Below, piece after piece: positions 51,485-60,273 of a stretch of 64,000 nt of DNA. The notes beneath the pieces are model-generated. The model made no database searches, was not told the origin of the DNA, and was given only the letters and a program-made list of their open reading frames with translations. The stretch lies in NCBI RefSeq assembly GCF_019091455.1, contig NZ_JAGXJN010000002.1, positions 248,001 through 312,000 of the forward strand, in the 5' to 3' direction. The DNA is from Chitinophaga sp. GbtcB8 (GTDB taxonomy: Bacteria; Bacteroidota; Bacteroidia; Chitinophagales; Chitinophagaceae). The stretch's first letter is position 1, and the number at the start of each line of letters is the position of its first letter. The translations under genes were made by a program, and so were the position numbers.

Positions 51485-51500
51485 AATTAGTGCACTAATT
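51485..51500. promoter_or_regulatory. 16-bp perfect palindrome in the susC leader
   Basis: AATTAGTGCACTAATT is self-complementary over 16 bp and lies 123 bp upstream of the susC start. It is a good candidate operator. Confidence 0.5.
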
Positions 51501-51553
51501 ATGGTGTTTGTTAATGGGAATGGCAGGCCGGTTAATCTGTAATTAAGCATTTG

Positions 51554-51576
51554 TTAAGCGGTGCCCGCTTAATTTG
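51554..51576 (+). promoter_or_regulatory. Inverted repeat and possible -7 box before susC
   Basis: TTAAGCG and CGCTTAA (51554-51572) flank a 5-nt centre; TTAATTTG at 51569-51576 resembles the -7 consensus except for the second base. The distance to the start (46 bp) is reasonable. Confidence 0.4.
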
Positions 51577-51622
51577 TCGCCGGTACAACCAATTTTTAAA
51601 TCCACATTTTAAACACCACGGT

Positions 51623-54600
51623 ATGAAAAAAATTCTATTTATGGTACTGGCGTGTTGTGCGATGCTGCAAGGTTACGCACAGAACATCGCCGTCAGGGGC
51701 AGGGTCACGGACGACACCGGCGGGCCGCTTATTGGCGCAGCCGTAAAAGTAAAAAATGGTAACACGGGCACCGTTACCAACACAGAAGGCCGGTTTAATC
51801 TCAACGTTCCCGGCAACGCCACCTTAATTATTTCCTATGTAGGGTATGTAGCAAAAGAAGTACAGGCCTCCGCACAGGAGCTGAACATTTCCCTGGCGCG
51901 TAATAACAGCAGCCTGGGCGAAGTAGTAGTGGTAGGCTACGGGCAGCAGCGCCAGGCTACCCTTACCGGTTCCATTGCCACCATAAAAGGTGATGAGATC
52001 AAGACCACCCGCAATGAAAATGTGCTGAACATGCTCACCGGCAAGCTGCCCGGTGTGCGCGTAGTACAGAACAGCGCAGAGCCAGGGTCCTTTAGCAACA
52101 GCTTCGACATTCGCGGTTTAGGCTCACCGCTCATTATCATTGACGGGGTACCCCGCGGTACCCTGAACCGCCTGGACCCGAATGATATTGAAAGCATTTC
52201 CGTACTGAAAGATGCTGCCGCCGCAGTATACGGTGTGCAGGCCGCCAATGGTGTAATACTGGTTACCACCAAAAAAGGTAAGGCAGGCACCACCCAGCTA
52301 AACTACACTGTTACAGTAGGCATGCAAAAACCATCCGGTTTGCCCAAAGTGCTGGATGCCACGGACTGGATGACCTTATTCAATGAAAGAGCCCTGCACA
52401 ACGTAAACGGCGGTACACCGGTGTACAACCAGAACGATTTTGATGCTTACGCCAACGGCGCCAAAACCAGCACCGACTGGTATGGCGCAGTAGTACGCAA
52501 CACAGCCCCGCAAACAGAGCACAGCCTCACTGCCAGCGGCGGCTCCGAAAAAATGACCTACTTCGTAAGCCTGGGTTACCTGAGCCAGCAGGGTTTCTGG
52601 AAATCGGGCGACCTGAATTACAAAAAGTACAACGTACGCTCTAACCTTACGGCAAAAATTTCCAGCACACTCACTGCGGAGCTGCAGCTGAGCGGTATTT
52701 CCGATACCCGCAACCAGCCCTATGAAGATTCCTGGGGCATTTTTAAAGCACTGTGGCGGCATCCGCCCACTTATTCATTGTATGCAGATAACAATCCTGA
52801 TTATATTAACTACCTGGACGATAATGGCACCAGCGCGCTGGCCCTTACCAACGCAGCTATTGACGGGTATAAGCGGTCTGTGTCCAACACTTTTCAGGGC
52901 ACCTTTACACTTAACTATGCCGTACCTTTCCTGGAAGGCTTAAATGCCAAAGCGCTGTATAGCTATGATTATGCCACGTCAGACAACAAGAACTTTGCAC
53001 GCTCTTTTAATGTATACCAGGCAGTGAAAGTGGGCGATAGCACCGTGTTTAATCCCAAACCGCTGCAAACGCCTTCTAACGTAAACCGGTATTACTCCGC
53101 CGCACCTAACACCATGCTGCAGTTCTCATTAAACTACAGCCACACCTTTGCCAAAGCGCATAATGTGGATGTGCTGGCATTGTATGAGGAGCGTACGCAA
53201 AAGTCAGACAACTTCAGCGCCAGCCGTTACCTGGTATTAGGTACGCTGGACCAGCTGGGCACCGGCACTACTGCCAACCAGATTGGCACGCAGGACCTGG
53301 GTGGCTTAACCAATTACGCCACCAAAAGTTATGTGGGCAAGCTGCATTATGATTATAATGCAAAGTATCTGCTGGACCTCAGCGGCCGTTACGATGGCTC
53401 CTCCCGTTTTGCGCCCACTGGCCAGTGGGGCTTCTTTCCAGCCGTATCTGCCGGTTACCGCATTTCTGAAGAAAGCTTTATTAAGGACAATCCAAAGCTT
53501 ACGTTCATTGATAACATTAAGTTCCGCGCCTCTTATGGGGTAATGGGCGATGCCAGCGGCCTGCGTTTCCAGTACCTCACCGGTTACGACTATCCTTCAT
53601 CCGGCAACCTGCAAACCCTGCCCGGCGGTTCTGTGTTTGATGGCAGCTACACCAATGCCTTAGGTTTCCGCGTACTGCCTAATCCAGGTATTACCTGGTT
53701 TAAATCCAAAACGCTCAACTTCGGTTTGGATGCAGATTTCTGGAAAGGTTTATTCGGCTTTCAGCTGGATTGGTTTAAAAGGGACAGGAATGGTTTGTTA
53801 GCCAACCGCCTGTTATCTCTGCCAGGCTCATTAGGCGCAGCACTGCCGCAGGAGAACCTGAACAGTGACCAGAGCAGCGGTCTGGAGCTGTTGCTTACGC
53901 ACCGCAACCGCATAGGGCAGATCAGCTATAACATCAGCGGCAATATTTCTTACTCCCGTACCAAATGGAAACATTATGAACGCGCAGTAGCCGGTAACTC
54001 TTACGATAACTGGCGCAATAACGTGAACGACCGCTATAACGATGTATGGTGGGGTTATACGGGCGCGGGGCGTTTTGAATCCTTCAATGATATTTATAAC
54101 TACAACATAGACAATGGCGGCGGCAACCGCGCCACCCTGCCAGGTGATTATAAATATGAAGACTGGAATAACGATGGTTATATAGATGACCTGGATCGTC
54201 ATCCAATTGCATCCACGTATAATGGTAATACAGACCGGGGTACCAGCACGCCCAATCCGCCCCTCATCAACTTTGGGGTAAGTTTTGGGGTTAGCTACCA
54301 TGGATTTGATCTGAGCGCGCTGATCCAGGGCGCTGCCATGAAATGGATCGCTTACCCGGAAGCGCTGGCCACGCCGCTGAACTTTAATGGTAATGCCCTG
54401 GAGCAGTACATGGACCGCTGGCACACAGTAGATCCTGCGGCAGACCCCTACGATCCCAATACGCAGTATGTGCCCGGTTATTTTGCCATGACAGGCACCG
54501 GCTTCGATGGGAACTCCTCTTTTGCAGTAAAGAATGCTGCCTATGCCAGGCTTAAAAGCGTGGAACTGGGCTATACATATGTGTTTTCGAAATCCGTTAC

Positions 54601-54763
54601 CCGTAAGGCCGGTTTAAGACAAGCCAGGTTGTATGTGAACGGGTACAACATTTTCACTGCAACGGGCATACGCTACGTGGATCCGGAACATCCATCGGAC
54701 CTGTACGGGTATGTGTACCCGCTGAACAAAACGTATAATGTTGGGCTGAGTGTAGATTTTTAA
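51623..54763 (+). CDS. susC: SusC-type TonB-dependent glycan transporter
   Basis: A 1046-residue outer-membrane importer. Signal peptide MKKILFMVLACCAMLQGYAQ; a carboxypeptidase-regulatory-like domain (AVRGRVTDDTGGPLIGAAV); a TonB-box region (LGEVVVVGYGQQRQATLTGS); plug (MLTGKLPGVRVVQNS, DIRGLGSPLIIIDGVPRG, SVLKDAAAAVYGVQAANGVI); and a barrel with the C-terminal NVGLSVDF. It imports oligosaccharides with the SusD partner encoded 23 bp downstream. The start is the ATG at 51623, directly before the signal peptide; the open frame extends upstream to 51551 but that is leader. A palindrome precedes it, and no sigma/anti-sigma pair is adjacent. Confidence 0.95.
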   Translation: MKKILFMVLACCAMLQGYAQNIAVRGRVTDDTGGPLIGAAVKVKNGNTGTVTNTEGRFNLNVPGNATLIISYVGYVAKEVQASAQELNISLARNNSSLGEVVVVGYGQQRQATLTGSIATIKGDEIKTTRNENVLNMLTGKLPGVRVVQNSAEPGSFSNSFDIRGLGSPLIIIDGVPRGTLNRLDPNDIESISVLKDAAAAVYGVQAANGVILVTTKKGKAGTTQLNYTVTVGMQKPSGLPKVLDATDWMTLFNERALHNVNGGTPVYNQNDFDAYANGAKTSTDWYGAVVRNTAPQTEHSLTASGGSEKMTYFVSLGYLSQQGFWKSGDLNYKKYNVRSNLTAKISSTLTAELQLSGISDTRNQPYEDSWGIFKALWRHPPTYSLYADNNPDYINYLDDNGTSALALTNAAIDGYKRSVSNTFQGTFTLNYAVPFLEGLNAKALYSYDYATSDNKNFARSFNVYQAVKVGDSTVFNPKPLQTPSNVNRYYSAAPNTMLQFSLNYSHTFAKAHNVDVLALYEERTQKSDNFSASRYLVLGTLDQLGTGTTANQIGTQDLGGLTNYATKSYVGKLHYDYNAKYLLDLSGRYDGSSRFAPTGQWGFFPAVSAGYRISEESFIKDNPKLTFIDNIKFRASYGVMGDASGLRFQYLTGYDYPSSGNLQTLPGGSVFDGSYTNALGFRVLPNPGITWFKSKTLNFGLDADFWKGLFGFQLDWFKRDRNGLLANRLLSLPGSLGAALPQENLNSDQSSGLELLLTHRNRIGQISYNISGNISYSRTKWKHYERAVAGNSYDNWRNNVNDRYNDVWWGYTGAGRFESFNDIYNYNIDNGGGNRATLPGDYKYEDWNNDGYIDDLDRHPIASTYNGNTDRGTSTPNPPLINFGVSFGVSYHGFDLSALIQGAAMKWIAYPEALATPLNFNGNALEQYMDRWHTVDPAADPYDPNTQYVPGYFAMTGTGFDGNSSFAVKNAAYARLKSVELGYTYVFSKSVTRKAGLRQARLYVNGYNIFTATGIRYVDPEHPSDLYGYVYPLNKTYNVGLSVDF

Positions 54764-54786
54764 TGATTAACTAAAGCATTCCAAAA

Positions 54787-56718
54787 ATGAAAAAATTCAT
54801 ATATCCGTTACTGATACTGCTGTGTATAGTCACCGCCTGCAACAAGCTGGGCATATTGCCCGATAATATTGTGCAGGATAAAGATGCCTTTGCCAGCACC
54901 GGCGGCGTTACCGCTTATTTTGCAGGCCTGTACAACCGCCTGCCCATAGAGGATTTCAAATATAACATCAACACCGGTTATAACCAGTTCAATTATATTC
55001 AAAATCTCAATAACCTTACCGGAGAATCTATGTCCAGGGAAGCTGGTAGCGCCAGTGCCGCGCAAACCGGCTACTGGGGCGATGCCTATGTGGTGATCCG
55101 TAATGCCAATTACTTCCTGGAAACCATGCCCGCCTATGCGTTCAACTTTAACCAGAGCCAGGTGAACCAGTGGCTGGGCGAGGCCCGCTTTATCCGCAGC
55201 TTCACTTACTTTGAGCTGGTAAAACGTTATGGTGGCGTACCCATTACGCCCGGCGTGCAATTCTATCCCCAGCAGGGTTTAGAGGAGCTGCAGCTGCCCC
55301 GCAGCTCTGAGCAGCAGGTGTATGATTATATTGGCAAAGACCTGGACACGGCCATTATGCTTATGAACAATACCAGCGAACAGCGGGGCCGCGCCAATAA
55401 GTTCATAGCTGCAGCGCTCAAGTCAAGGGTTATGCTGTTTGCAGGCTCCATTGCAAAATATAATACCAAGAACATCTCCGATCCCGCCACAGGTGCGCAG
55501 GTGCAGGGCATTCCCGCTACAGAGGCCGTACGTTATTTTAAGGAATGTTATGCCGCCGCAAAACTGGTGGAAGCAGGTGGTTACACGCTTTACCGCGCAT
55601 CCGCCAATAAGGAGGAGAATTACTATAATCTGTTCTTTGATGTGAGCAGCGCCAATAAGGAAGCCATTTTCATGAAAGAGTACAGCGATCTGAATGCAGT
55701 GCACAGCTTTGACCTGTTTGCCATCCCTAACCAGATGAAAGGCAAGGATGGTTACAGCTCTTACATGAACCCCACTTTAGATTACGTAGAGCTGTTTGAT
55801 GGCCTGCCCCGCAATGCAGACGGCAGTCTTAAAACCATTGATGCAACTACAGGCCAGTACGCGTATTATGATAATCCGTACAGCTTTTTCCAGAATGCAG
55901 AACCGCGTTTGCTGGCAACAGTATTAATGCCTGGCGCCACTTTCAAAGGCCAGGTAATAGATATCCGCAGGGGTATTTATAAAGGTGATATTGCAGGCGG
56001 CATTAATCCATTTCCCGGCAGTGTAAGCCCTTTCCCTAACACTACCAATCCTTACGCCAACAACCCGAACATAGTACCGGCAGTTAACAGCAGCAACCTG
56101 CCTTCGCCCATGGTGGACCTGCCTAACGGGCAAAAAATGAATGCAGGCGGCTTAAGCGGCACTTACGGTACTACCGGTGGTTCTGTAACTATTTCCGGTT
56201 TCTTCCAGCGCAAGTACCTGGATCAGCGCAAGCCGGTGGCAGATGTGATCGTGAACAAATCTTTCCAGCCCTGGATAGAGATGCGCTACGCAGAAGTTTT
56301 ACTGAACCGTGCAGAAGCAGATTACGAATTAATGACGGCCGGGCAAAATGATGCAGACTACCGGCAGGATGCTTATACCTGCATCAACGACATCCGCGAC
56401 CGTGCCGGCGCTACGCTGCTGAGCAGTGCAGCCGATCTTACCAGCATTAACGTGATCCGTAGTGAAAGGCGCAAGGAGCTTGGGTTTGAGAACAAGATCT
56501 GGTGGGATATTAAACGCTGGCGCACGGCAGATGCCGAAATTCAGAACCGCGTATGGCTGGTGCTGAATCCCATTTATGTAGCTGCCAACGGCAAATACAT
56601 TTTTGATAAAAGAAGGTACGAAGGTAACCAGCAGTTCACTTTCCAGCCCATGTGGTATTATGAGCAGATACCCAATGGAGAGATCACCAAGAACCCTAAA
56701 CTGGTACAAAACCAATAA
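54787..56718 (+). CDS. susD: SusD/RagB glycan-binding lipoprotein
   Basis: A 643-residue surface lipoprotein (LLCIVTACNK, Cys18) forming the lid on SusC. The helical TPR-type fold is seen in AQTGYWGDAYVVIRNANYFL, WLGEARFIRSFTYFELVKRYGGVP, AALKSRVMLFAGS and the C-terminal WIEMRYAEVLLNRAEADYE, RRKELGFENKIWWDIKRWR. It binds the glycan outside the cell. The insertion FPGSVSPFPNTTNPYANNPN is Pro/Asn-rich. It belongs to the operon with susC and the DUF3823 gene. Confidence 0.95.
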   Translation: MKKFIYPLLILLCIVTACNKLGILPDNIVQDKDAFASTGGVTAYFAGLYNRLPIEDFKYNINTGYNQFNYIQNLNNLTGESMSREAGSASAAQTGYWGDAYVVIRNANYFLETMPAYAFNFNQSQVNQWLGEARFIRSFTYFELVKRYGGVPITPGVQFYPQQGLEELQLPRSSEQQVYDYIGKDLDTAIMLMNNTSEQRGRANKFIAAALKSRVMLFAGSIAKYNTKNISDPATGAQVQGIPATEAVRYFKECYAAAKLVEAGGYTLYRASANKEENYYNLFFDVSSANKEAIFMKEYSDLNAVHSFDLFAIPNQMKGKDGYSSYMNPTLDYVELFDGLPRNADGSLKTIDATTGQYAYYDNPYSFFQNAEPRLLATVLMPGATFKGQVIDIRRGIYKGDIAGGINPFPGSVSPFPNTTNPYANNPNIVPAVNSSNLPSPMVDLPNGQKMNAGGLSGTYGTTGGSVTISGFFQRKYLDQRKPVADVIVNKSFQPWIEMRYAEVLLNRAEADYELMTAGQNDADYRQDAYTCINDIRDRAGATLLSSAADLTSINVIRSERRKELGFENKIWWDIKRWRTADAEIQNRVWLVLNPIYVAANGKYIFDKRRYEGNQQFTFQPMWYYEQIPNGEITKNPKLVQNQ

Positions 56719-56729
56719 AAAGTCAAACA

Positions 56730-57491
56730 ATGAAACGCACTTATATATACACAACAATTTTTTGCATGGGGCTGGCTTTGCTAAGCGCCTGCACCAAGAA
56801 CGATAACTACGAGGAGCCGGCTGAAACGCTTACCGGACGTGTAATTGATAACAGCACCGGGCAGCCCATCCAAACAGAATCAGCGGGGATTCGTTTACGT
56901 TTGGAAGAGCAAAGCTGGAACAACGGGCAGGGCGTAATACCGCAATACTTTAACGTAAAACCGGATGGTACTTTTAACAACAGCCGCCTGTTTAAAGGCA
57001 AGTACAAAGTATATCCTATGGATGGCGCTTTTGTACCCCTGGTAACCACCACCACACCGGTAATTGATAACAGTAAAACGGTAGATATCTCCGGGGTAAC
57101 CAGCCTGGAATTTAACGTAGATCCGTTCCTGAAAGTAGAGTGGGTAGGGGAGCCGGTAGTGAACCCGGATAAAACAATAACCGTGCGGTGTAAGTTCACA
57201 CGCGGCACCACCAATACCGCTTACCAGTTTAATGTAACAGATGTGTTCCTGTATGTATCTACCACGGATTTTGTGAGCAACGCCAGTTACGACAACCGTT
57301 TCTCTAACCAGGTAAAGTACAACGGAGCAGATGGTAATGCGCTGCTGGGACAAACCATCAGCATTACCACCAAAGGCACGCTGGGCAACAGCCGCACCTA
57401 CTATGTACGTGTAGGCGCCCGCACAGCTGATAATGTAAACAAGCGGTATAACTATAATGCGCCTAAGCCGGTGAATATACCGGGGGCATAA
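56730..57491 (+). CDS. DUF3823 lipoprotein (SusCD partner)
   Basis: A 253-residue surface lipoprotein (LALLSACTKND, Cys21) that carries the DUF3823 domain often found directly after susD. The first part (TLTGRVIDNSTGQPIQTE) is a carboxypeptidase-regulatory-like beta domain and the second (LEFNVDPFLKVEWVGEPVVN, then NTAYQFNVTDVFLYVSTTDF) is the DUF3823 immunoglobulin-like region. It probably helps bind or hold the glycan outside the outer membrane. A strong hairpin follows before the cytochrome gene. Confidence 0.92.
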   Translation: MKRTYIYTTIFCMGLALLSACTKNDNYEEPAETLTGRVIDNSTGQPIQTESAGIRLRLEEQSWNNGQGVIPQYFNVKPDGTFNNSRLFKGKYKVYPMDGAFVPLVTTTTPVIDNSKTVDISGVTSLEFNVDPFLKVEWVGEPVVNPDKTITVRCKFTRGTTNTAYQFNVTDVFLYVSTTDFVSNASYDNRFSNQVKYNGADGNALLGQTISITTKGTLGNSRTYYVRVGARTADNVNKRYNYNAPKPVNIPGA

Positions 57492-57499
57492 ACAGTAGA

Positions 57500-57536
57500 A
57501 AAGTCCATGAACTAAAAAAAATAGTTCATGGACTTT
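57500..57536 (+). terminator. Hairpin between DUF3823 and cytochrome c genes
   Basis: AAAGTCCATGAACTA (57500-57514) pairs perfectly with TAGTTCATGGACTTT (57522-57536) around a loop of seven A. No T-tract follows. It may be a transcript-processing or partial-termination stem within the operon. Confidence 0.65.
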
Positions 57537-57566
57537 CAAAACAGAAAATATTAAACTGCATATTCA

Positions 57567-58010
57567 ATGACCAGATGCTTATTGCTGGCAGGCTTTCTCC
57601 TGATAGCCGCCACTGCCCACAGCCACGTCGAACAAAGGGATCAAACCAAACCCAAACAGGGGCCGGTAAAAAAGGCGCCTGCCAAAACTGCAAGCGCTAA
57701 ACCGGCTGCTAAACCAGCTCCCAAACTGCTAGCCAGCGCGCAGGACATTGCAGACGGTGAAGCCCTGCTCTCAAAATCCGATTGCCTGGCCTGTCATAAA
57801 GTAGATCAGAAGCTGGTAGGCCCCGCATACCTGGATGTAGCTAAAAAATATCCCGCTACAGAAGCCAGCGTAACGCAGCTTTGTGCCAAGGTGCTGAACG
57901 GGGGCGCAGGCGTATGGGGCCAGGTAGCCATGGCGCCGCATCCTGCCTTACCCGCAGCAGATGCCAAAAAAATGGTGCAGTATATTCTTTCCCTCAATAA
58001 TGCTAAATAA
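57567..58010 (+). CDS. Small periplasmic cytochrome c
   Basis: A 147-residue exported protein: signal (CLLLAGFLLIAATAHS), then a low-complexity linker of Lys, Pro and Ala (residues about 30-55), then a monohaem cytochrome c domain with CLACH (Cys73, Cys76, His77) and KLVGPAYLDVAKKYP, and an axial Met candidate in GQVAMAPHPALP. The layout is that of c-551/c-552-type electron carriers. It is 3 bp from the PVC-type protein gene and is the likely electron shuttle between the dehydrogenases. Confidence 0.88.
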   Translation: MTRCLLLAGFLLIAATAHSHVEQRDQTKPKQGPVKKAPAKTASAKPAAKPAPKLLASAQDIADGEALLSKSDCLACHKVDQKLVGPAYLDVAKKYPATEASVTQLCAKVLNGGAGVWGQVAMAPHPALPAADAKKMVQYILSLNNAK

Positions 58011-58013
58011 CAG

Positions 58014-60257
58014 ATGGTCATGAGCAAAGCACATAACAAATGGCGTATAACAGCAGGCTTATTATTAGGCAGCCTGCTGATATATCATTGCAGATCATCG
58101 CAGCCGGCCCTGCAGCGCGACGCTACGGGTAAGGTGATCGTAAACCCGCATCCCGATCCTTCCTACAAAACAGTGAAAGAAGCCATGCAGTCCATTTACC
58201 TGCAGCCCGGTTATCACCTGCAGCTGGTGGCCAGTGAGCCTATGGTGCAGGAGCCCGTGGCTATTGTATGGGACGGCAATGCCCGAATGTATGTAGCAGA
58301 AATGCGCACCTATATGATGGACATTAACGGCACAGACGAAAACAAACCCATTTGCCAGGTATCCCTGCTGGAAGATACCAACGGCGATGGTAAAATGGAT
58401 AAACGTTCCACCTTTATAGACAGTATGGTGCTGCCGCGCATGTTGTTATGCGTAGGCCACAAGCTGCTGGTTAACGAAACCTATACGTATAACATTTACA
58501 GTTATGCAGATACCAATGGCGATGGCAAAGCAGATGAGAAAGTGCAGGTGTATAAGAACGATACGCCGGACACCCGCAACCTGGAACACCAGAAAAGCGG
58601 CCTGTTATGGAACCTGGATAACTGGATCTATGTAAGCTGCGACCCCGTACGTTATAAGTATGTCAATGGTAAGCTGGTGGCAGATTCCCTGGCTAATTCA
58701 CCGGGCGGGCAATGGGGCGTGGGTAATGATGATCTTGGCCGTTTGTTCTTTTCCAGCGCAGGCGCGGAAATACCGGCGCTGGGTTTCCAGATCAATCCTG
58801 CTTATGGCATCTTAAACCCGCGTGATCAGTTCAATGATGCTTTCCAGGCTGTATGGCCCATTATTGCTACACCGGATGTGCAGGGCGGTATGGGCCGTTT
58901 GCGGCCGGATACCACGCTCAATCATTTTACTGCCAGCTGTGGTCAATCTGTTTTCCGCGGTAATGCATTGCCAGCCGATATGAAAGGTGATCTGCTGATC
59001 TGCGAGCCCGTGGGCCGTTTGATCCGCCGTGCAAAAGTGATAGATAACAACGGGAAAATAACATTGGAAAATGCCTACAACCAGCAGGAGTTCATTACCT
59101 CCACAGATATGAACTTCCGCCCCGTAAATACCACCACCGGCCCTGATGGCTGTTTGTACATTGTAGATATGTACCACGGCATTATCCAGGAAAGCAACTG
59201 GACCAAAGAAGGCAGCTTCCTGCGCCCGCGCATTATAAACAAAGGCCTGGATAAGAATATTGGCCGCGGCCGTATTTACCGCGTGGTGCATGATGGCTAC
59301 AAACCCGGTCCCAAACCGCATTTGCTGGATGATAGCGGTGCACAGCTCTTAACGTACCTGGATCATCCCAATGCCTGGTGGCGGGAAAATGCGCAAAAGG
59401 AAATTATTGTGCGCGGAGATCAGTCATTGGTGCCGGCGCTCCGGCAAATGGCTGCCGGCCCGCATACCACCCTTGGCCGCATACATGCCTTGTGGACCTT
59501 AGAAGGCCTGAATGCCATTGATAAAGAAACATTATTAAAAGCGCTGAAAGATACAGCTGCGCAGGTGCGTAAAACAGCGGTATGGATCAGCGAACGTTAT
59601 GTGAGGCAAGATGATGCAGATATGATCCGCCAGCTGGCAGCCTTAAAGAACGATCCTTCTGCAGATGTGCAGGTGCAGCTGGTAAACACGCTCTCCATCA
59701 GCAAATCAGACGATGCAAAAGCCCTGGCTGCAAGCATTGTAAATGCAGGCGCCGATAAAGAATTTATGCAGGGCGTAGCGCACAGCATTGAGGTGAATAA
59801 CAACACAAAACTCTTTGGCCGCCGTTTAGGCAGCATGCCCACGGCCAGCCGTAACAGGATACTGCAGGGCGCAACTATTTACAAACAGCTTTGTTCTACC
59901 TGTCATGGGCCGGATGGTAAAGGCATTGTAGTGGGCAATGGCTCAGCGGCAGCGCCGCCTTTCGTAGGCTCTAAACGTGTAGATGGGGATGATGTAACCC
60001 TTATGAAGATCTTGCTGAATGGCTTAAGCGGGCCTATTGATGGCAAAACGTATACAGATGTAATGGCGCCTTTTGGTGCATCTAATAATGATGAATGGAT
60101 AGCATCAGTGCTCAGTTATGTACGTTACAGCTTCGGTACCCGCAGGGAAAGGAACCGGGATAATTCTCCCGTTGTATCCGTAGAAAAAGTAAAACAGGTA
60201 CGGGCTGAAACTGCCAGCCGTGGCAAGTTCTGGACCTTAGAAGAATTGAGGCAGTAA
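58014..60257 (+). CDS. PVC-type haem-binding propeller protein (DUF7133-like)
   Basis: A 747-residue exported protein with a lipobox-like LLIYHC N-terminus. Residues about 55-420 are a six-bladed propeller of the membrane-bound dehydrogenase type (VAIVWDGNARMYVAEMRTYM, GCLYIVDMYHGIIQ, PRIINKGLDKNIGRGRIYRV), then HEAT-like repeats (about 425-600, WRENAQKEIIVRGDQS), then cytochrome c with CSTCHGPDGKG (Cys627, Cys630, His631). The family is common in Planctomycetes and Bacteroidota glycan loci and is thought to oxidise sugars. It lies directly after the small cytochrome gene. Confidence 0.88.
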   Translation: MVMSKAHNKWRITAGLLLGSLLIYHCRSSQPALQRDATGKVIVNPHPDPSYKTVKEAMQSIYLQPGYHLQLVASEPMVQEPVAIVWDGNARMYVAEMRTYMMDINGTDENKPICQVSLLEDTNGDGKMDKRSTFIDSMVLPRMLLCVGHKLLVNETYTYNIYSYADTNGDGKADEKVQVYKNDTPDTRNLEHQKSGLLWNLDNWIYVSCDPVRYKYVNGKLVADSLANSPGGQWGVGNDDLGRLFFSSAGAEIPALGFQINPAYGILNPRDQFNDAFQAVWPIIATPDVQGGMGRLRPDTTLNHFTASCGQSVFRGNALPADMKGDLLICEPVGRLIRRAKVIDNNGKITLENAYNQQEFITSTDMNFRPVNTTTGPDGCLYIVDMYHGIIQESNWTKEGSFLRPRIINKGLDKNIGRGRIYRVVHDGYKPGPKPHLLDDSGAQLLTYLDHPNAWWRENAQKEIIVRGDQSLVPALRQMAAGPHTTLGRIHALWTLEGLNAIDKETLLKALKDTAAQVRKTAVWISERYVRQDDADMIRQLAALKNDPSADVQVQLVNTLSISKSDDAKALAASIVNAGADKEFMQGVAHSIEVNNNTKLFGRRLGSMPTASRNRILQGATIYKQLCSTCHGPDGKGIVVGNGSAAAPPFVGSKRVDGDDVTLMKILLNGLSGPIDGKTYTDVMAPFGASNNDEWIASVLSYVRYSFGTRRERNRDNSPVVSVEKVKQVRAETASRGKFWTLEELRQ

Positions 60258-60273
60258 GTTTAAACAATAATTA

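Noticed and set aside
51551..51622. Longer N-terminus for SusC
   Set aside because: The extra 24 codons precede a complete signal peptide at 51623 and include the likely promoter region.
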